Below are positions 5,677 to 8,119 of a stretch of 8,119 nt of DNA, one piece after another (positions within the stretch are counted from its first letter, which is position 1; every line of letters starts with the position of its first letter). The position numbers and the translations under genes are program-made. The notes under the pieces were generated by a model. That model was given only the letters and a program-made list of their open reading frames with translations, made no database searches and had not been told where the DNA came from. The stretch comes from Candidatus Bathyarchaeota archaeon (GTDB lineage: Archaea; Thermoproteota; Bathyarchaeia; Bathyarchaeales; Bathyarchaeaceae), in NCBI GenBank assembly GCA_029879825.1, contig JAOUPL010000052.1, positions 1 through 8,119 of the forward strand. The letters are read 5' to 3'.

Positions 5677-6216
5677 TTATACTATCTCAACTTCAAACTC
5701 GTCTTTAATAAAGAGCGTCGCCTCCTCGGCTGTCAGTAAGTGATCTGCCCCGATCTTGGACTTGGCGTGACGTCTACGTTTAACGCGGTATCCAAGTCTG
5801 CCGAGAGCAACTGAGACATCCATGCCGTATATGCCGAGTTCAGGTACGTATTTGGTGCCGGGGATTTCTATGTGCTCCTTGACGCCGAAGGAAAAGTTGC
5901 CGTAACGATCAAAACTCTTCTTCGACAGTTTGTTGTCGACGGCACGGAAAGTCTTTTTGAGAAAATCATTCGCTTTTTCCTTCCGGAGAGTTACGAGACA
6001 AGCGATGGGTTCTCCCTTTCTAATGCCGAAATCACGTATGGTTTGTTTGGCTTTTCTCTTGCAGGGCTGTTGATCCGTTAGTTGCTTGAGAATCTTCGTC
6101 GCCTTTTCAAGGGGCTCTCCAGATGCCCCAACGGAAATGTTAACCGTTACCTTCTCTATTCTAGGTTTAAGCATGGAGTTTTCGTTCCATTTCTTGCGTA
6201 TTTCCTCCTCAGACAA
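5677..6216 (-). CDS. rpl5: 50S ribosomal protein uL5 (L5)
   Basis: uL5 binds 5S rRNA in the central protuberance and contacts P-site tRNA. The product has 179 residues, normal for archaea. It shows PRIEKVTVNISVGASGEPLE (18-37), then KQTIRDFGIRKGEPIACLVT (57-76), GNFSFGVKEHIEIPGTKYVP (106-125) and GIYGMDVSVALGRLGYRVKR (128-147), the archaeal/eukaryotic L5/L11 pattern. The start is TTG at 6216, one base after the eS4 stop. GAGGT lies 8 bases before it, within the last eS4 codons. The alternative ATG (M15) would remove the N-terminal lead MSEEEIRKKWNEN, which is of a kind usual in archaeal homologues. uS14 follows after 16 bp. Confidence 0.96.
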   Translation of the reverse strand: MSEEEIRKKWNENSMLKPRIEKVTVNISVGASGEPLEKATKILKQLTDQQPCKRKAKQTIRDFGIRKGEPIACLVTLRKEKANDFLKKTFRAVDNKLSKKSFDRYGNFSFGVKEHIEIPGTKYVPELGIYGMDVSVALGRLGYRVKRRRHAKSKIGADHLLTAEEATLFIKDEFEVEIV

Positions 6217-6217
6217 G

Positions 6218-6976
6218 TTAATCGACCTCAGGTAGGGATATGGAAGGTTCGGTGTCGCCTAGGACGAAGACGAAATTGAGGACTGTTTGAAACTGGTTTC
6301 CGTTTTTGTCCTCGATAGTAACAAGCAGTTCTCTACGTTTTTGGCCTGGTTTTTCTTCTATGGCGGTGATTTTGCCATACTTACCTATATTCTTCCCTCC
6401 AATAATTATTGCGGGCGCTCCTATAGCCAACTTCATGTGTCCAAGGGGCTCTCGATTAGGGATACTTAGCTTCAACGTATCTAGAGTTTGATAAACATCC
6501 TCTTCGGGTTTCTTAGGGTCATTCACCCGAATCAGCACACTTGTTCCATCATGTAGATTGAGTTGTACGTGCCCTCCCTTCATAACGGTTTTATCTTCGA
6601 TCCGACAGAGTTTAAACTCCGTTTCATCAGGTTCGATTGGATGGAGAAAAAGTCCTTTTCCCGAGGGAAAAACTCGATAAACTTTTTCAGTGTCAGGTAT
6701 GGAGATTACGTCCATCAAACCGATGGGGAAGCGTTCTTCCCGTTGAACTTTTCCGTTAATTTTTATTTTTTCTTGAGAAATTATCTGTTTGGCTTCTTTT
6801 CCGGTTTTTGCGAATTTAAGCATGTCGCGGACAATAAGTGCAAGGGGTATGCAACGCGAAAGTGGATGGGGACCAGGCTTGGGCTTAAGGGTCCAAACAG
6901 CTTCCTTTCGGTGAACGGGCCATATTCTCGGCGCTGTTTTTCGCTTTAAATGTTTCCTTTCACCTTTTCTCCCCAA
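6218..6976 (-). CDS. rps4e: 30S ribosomal protein eS4 (S4e)
   Basis: eS4 is an archaeal/eukaryotic small-subunit protein, unrelated to bacterial S4 except for a shared S4-type RNA-binding fold. From the chosen start the product has 252 residues. It opens MGRKGERKHLKRKTAPRIWP, then HRKEAVWTLKPKPGPHPL (22-39), the eS4 N-terminal signature. The S4 RNA-binding domain follows with IVRDMLKFAKTGKEAKQIIS (48-67) and FPIGLMDVISIP (83-94). A KOW-like segment is at about 185-205 (IGAPAIIIGGKNIGKYGKI). The frame is open up to 7096, but the first 40 codons there are the alternate frame of the uL24 tail. TTG at 6976 has GGAGG 8 bases upstream and matches the family start. It overlaps uL24 by 17 bp. Confidence 0.94.
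   Translation of the reverse strand: MGRKGERKHLKRKTAPRIWPVHRKEAVWTLKPKPGPHPLSRCIPLALIVRDMLKFAKTGKEAKQIISQEKIKINGKVQREERFPIGLMDVISIPDTEKVYRVFPSGKGLFLHPIEPDETEFKLCRIEDKTVMKGGHVQLNLHDGTSVLIRVNDPKKPEEDVYQTLDTLKLSIPNREPLGHMKLAIGAPAIIIGGKNIGKYGKITAIEEKPGQKRRELLVTIEDKNGNQFQTVLNFVFVLGDTEPSISLPEVD
6225..6229 (-). promoter_or_regulatory. Ribosome binding site for uL5 inside the eS4 end
   Basis: GAGGT on the minus strand doubles as the Glu-Val codons next to the end of eS4 and lies 8 bases before the TTG start of uL5 at 6216. It supports TTG as the start and suggests that ribosomes ending eS4 reinitiate on uL5. Confidence 0.75.
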
Positions 6977-7454
6977 TTTGTGTTCCTCCAGATTTTTTGG
7001 TGGTCTTGCGTGGTGTTCTTTTCTTTTTTGCTTCTTTCTTTGGAGCTTCCGCCTCTTCTTCAACGATTTTTTCTTCGGGCATTTTGGCTCTCTCAATTGC
7101 TCCCTTTCGTTCTAGCATCTTTCTGCGCCATTTGTCGTCAAGATTGAGGCGGGTGATCATAACTTTTGATGGATGAATTGGAATCAGTGTCGTGGTTCCG
7201 TCCACCTTTTCCCGAGTCACTCCCTCAACGAATATTCTATATTTTTTTCGGTCAACTCGACTGACTTTTCCTTCAAACCCCTTGCGATCTCCCCTCGTAA
7301 TCTTGACGGTGTCGCTGGTTCTCACAGGAACCGAGTTGGTGTTATGGGATTCTTTTAGCTTGGGCGATAGGGGTGCGGAGAATCTTTTATATCGTTCGTT
7401 AGGGGGGGCTTGGTGCATTCTTTTTCTCTGTTTTCCAGGTTTGGTTGTTTTCAT
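6960..7454 (-). CDS. rpl24: 50S ribosomal protein uL24 (L24) with long basic/acidic tail
   Basis: uL24 is an assembly-initiating large-subunit protein near the exit tunnel. The product has 164 residues, longer than the roughly 120 common in archaea. It shows KQRKRMHQAPPNERYKRF (8-25), SAPLSPKLKE (26-35), then the KOW motif region VPVRTSDTVKITRGDRKGFE (42-61), followed by GKVSRVDRKKYRIFVEGVTR (62-81) and IPIHPSKVMITRLNLDD (91-107). From about 118 on it is a low-complexity tail rich in Lys, Glu and Ala (EEEAEAPKKEAKKKR), ending GGTQIGEKR. The ATG at 7454 lies 10 bp after the uL14 stop with GAGG 4 bases upstream. Its last 17 bases overlap eS4, and the tail codons GGA GGA provide the eS4 ribosome binding site. 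Confidence 0.95.
   Translation of the reverse strand: MKTTKPGKQRKRMHQAPPNERYKRFSAPLSPKLKESHNTNSVPVRTSDTVKITRGDRKGFEGKVSRVDRKKYRIFVEGVTREKVDGTTTLIPIHPSKVMITRLNLDDKWRRKMLERKGAIERAKMPEEKIVEEEAEAPKKEAKKKRTPRKTTKKSGGTQIGEKR
6985..6989 (-). promoter_or_regulatory. Ribosome binding site choosing TTG 6976 for eS4
   Basis: GGAGG on the minus strand, 8 bases before the TTG at 6976, is embedded in a Gly-Gly pair of the uL24 tail. It decides for this start over the longer open frame that would begin at 7096 and add 40 residues with no eS4 likeness. Confidence 0.75.
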
Positions 7455-7464
7455 CTTTCCTCGC

Positions 7465-7905
7465 CTATACGATGATGCTTGCGGCGCTGGCTATTCTAGG
7501 CCATCGTTCAGCCGCCTCCTTCGCAACGGGTCCCCGAACCTCTGAGCCTCGCATTTCACCTTCTGGAGTCATTATGACGGCTGCGTTATCCTCGAATTGA
7601 ACCCAAGTTCCCTCAGCACGGCGATATTGCTTTTTCTGTCGAACCACGATGGCGTGAAAGATTTTTTTCCTCATGTCAGGCGTTCCTTTTCTAACCGAAA
7701 CGACAACCATGTCTCCAACAGCAGCTGCCGGAAGCCGTCTTAATCGTCCCTTGTATCCCATTACTTGAATTATTCTAAGTGCTCTAGCCCCTGTGTTGTC
7801 TGTGCATTTCACGATGGCACCAACAGGCAAGCCCCTAGAAATTTTCGGTCTCTGACCGAGTACTCCTCTGGCCATGAAGGCGCGTGATTTAGCTCTTGCC
7901 GCCAC
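7465..7905 (-). CDS. rpl14: 50S ribosomal protein uL14 (L14)
   Basis: uL14 is a large-subunit protein at the subunit interface, where it forms bridges with the small subunit. From the chosen GTG at 7905 the product has 146 residues. It shows ISRGLPVGAIVKCTDNTGAR (22-41), VGDMVVVSVRKGTPDMRKK (63-81), VVRQKKQYRRAEG (87-99) and FEDNAAVIMTPEGEMRGSEV (104-123), ending GPVAKEAAERWPRIASAASI plus IV, all classic archaeal L14. The start is uncertain. GTG 7905 has GGAGG 9 bases upstream and gives a 17-bp overlap with uS17; ATG at 7875 (136 residues) has no visible ribosome binding site. A TTG at 7938 would add 11 more residues without support. uL24 follows after 10 bp. Confidence 0.93.
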   Translation of the reverse strand: MAARAKSRAFMARGVLGQRPKISRGLPVGAIVKCTDNTGARALRIIQVMGYKGRLRRLPAAAVGDMVVVSVRKGTPDMRKKIFHAIVVRQKKQYRRAEGTWVQFEDNAAVIMTPEGEMRGSEVRGPVAKEAAERWPRIASAASIIV

Positions 7906-8119
7906 CCCGTCCTTCCTCCAATTTTTCAACGACGACAAATGAAACGGTTTTGCTTATGGGGTGACATTCCGCTACCTTCACCCGATCGCCCGCTTTGACG
8001 TTTATGCAGGGAGGGTTATGGGCGGGTATGTGGCTGTGCCTCCGTTCGTAACGTTTGAATTTTGGCACGTAATTTAGATAGTCACGTCGAACGATGACTG
8101 TTTTGTCCATCTTGGCGCT
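7889..8119 (-). CDS. rps17: 30S ribosomal protein uS17 (S17), C-terminal part (cut by right edge)
   Basis: uS17 is a primary 16S rRNA-binding protein with an OB fold. The visible 76 residues begin SAKMDKTVIVRRDYLNYVPK and show FKRYERRHSHIPAHNPPCIN (21-40), then VKAGDRVKVAECHPISKTVS (41-60) and FVVVEKLEEGRGGGKS, the archaeal S17 pattern. The frame stays open to the window edge. Archaeal homologues of about 110 residues carry M-D-K-T internally, so the ATG at 8110 is an internal methionine and roughly 30-35 residues are missing. The stop TAA is at 7889-7891, and the end overlaps the proposed uL14 start. Its place ahead of uL14 is canonical. Confidence 0.95.
   Translation of the reverse strand, partial: SAKMDKTVIVRRDYLNYVPKFKRYERRHSHIPAHNPPCINVKAGDRVKVAECHPISKTVSFVVVEKLEEGRGGGKS
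7915..7919 (-). promoter_or_regulatory. Ribosome binding site for uL14 inside the uS17 end
   Basis: GGAGG on the minus strand lies within the final codons of uS17, 9 bases before GTG 7905. No comparable site precedes the alternative ATG at 7875. The arrangement mirrors that of eS4 inside uL24. Confidence 0.6.

Noticed and set aside
5674..5682. CTTTTATAC on the plus strand, TATA-like
   Set aside because: It faces away from all genes and comes from the last uL5 codons and stop; nothing on the plus strand could use it.
6563..6949. 128-codon open frame on the plus strand
   Set aside because: Antisense to eS4, Phe-rich, with no recognisable domain.
6977..7096. N-terminal extension of 40 codons to eS4
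   Set aside because: This is the alternate frame of the uL24 tail. The family start and the GGAGG site both point to TTG at 6976.
7906..7938. TTG at 7938 as the uL14 start
   Set aside because: It has no ribosome binding site and would extend the overlap with uS17 to 50 bp; GTG 7905 or ATG 7875 fit better.

Overview
This window is a stretch of an archaeal ribosomal-protein operon of the spc type, with every gene on the minus strand. Read in transcription order (high to low coordinates) it holds uS17 (cut by the right edge), uL14, uL24, eS4, uL5, uS14, uS8, uL6, eL32, eL19, uL18, uS5, uL30, a small heat shock protein (Hsp20/alpha-crystallin family), uL15, and the N-terminal half of SecY (cut by the left edge). 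The archaeal/eukaryotic-type proteins eS4, eL32 and eL19, absent from bacteria, interleave with universal ones in the standard archaeal order. Together with archaeal-style promoters (CTTTTATA boxes) and GAGGT/GGAGG ribosome binding sites, this makes the source an archaeon. The lineage within Archaea is not settled by what I can see. The general look of the proteins recalls Bathyarchaeia or another TACK group, but that is an impression, not a result.

Layout. From 8119 to 1869 the genes are packed with gaps of 0 to 21 bp or with overlaps, including 4-bp ATGA overlaps (uL6/eL32, uL18/uS5), a 1-bp TAATG overlap (eL19/uL18) and two overlaps of 17 bp each (uS17/uL14, uL24/eS4). This points to one polycistronic, translationally coupled unit. 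A 67-bp gap at 1802-1868 precedes the hsp20 gene and carries a TATA box. uL15 follows hsp20 after 15 bp. A 159-bp gap at 665-823 precedes secY and carries a second TATA box with the same octamer plus a short tandem repeat. No stretch over 300 bp lacks a gene. I see no tRNA, rRNA, CRISPR array, insertion sequence or integration scar.

How the genes work together. The ribosomal proteins build both subunits: uS17, eS4, uS14, uS8 and uS5 in the small one; uL14, uL24, uL5, uL6, eL32, eL19, uL18, uL30 and uL15 in the large one. SecY is the membrane channel that receives nascent chains from the ribosome. The unexpected member is Hsp20, an ATP-independent holdase chaperone sitting between uL30 and uL15, where most archaeal spc operons have no gene. 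It has its own probable promoter, a strong ribosome binding site and a TTG start, and it runs closely into uL15. It may therefore tie uL15 (and perhaps secY) expression to proteotoxic stress. A second notable trait is the use of TTG as the start codon in six genes (eS4, uL5, uS8, eL19, hsp20, uL15), each with a good Shine-Dalgarno sequence. Apart from hsp20 the operon is conventional, and I see no evidence for a wholly new system.
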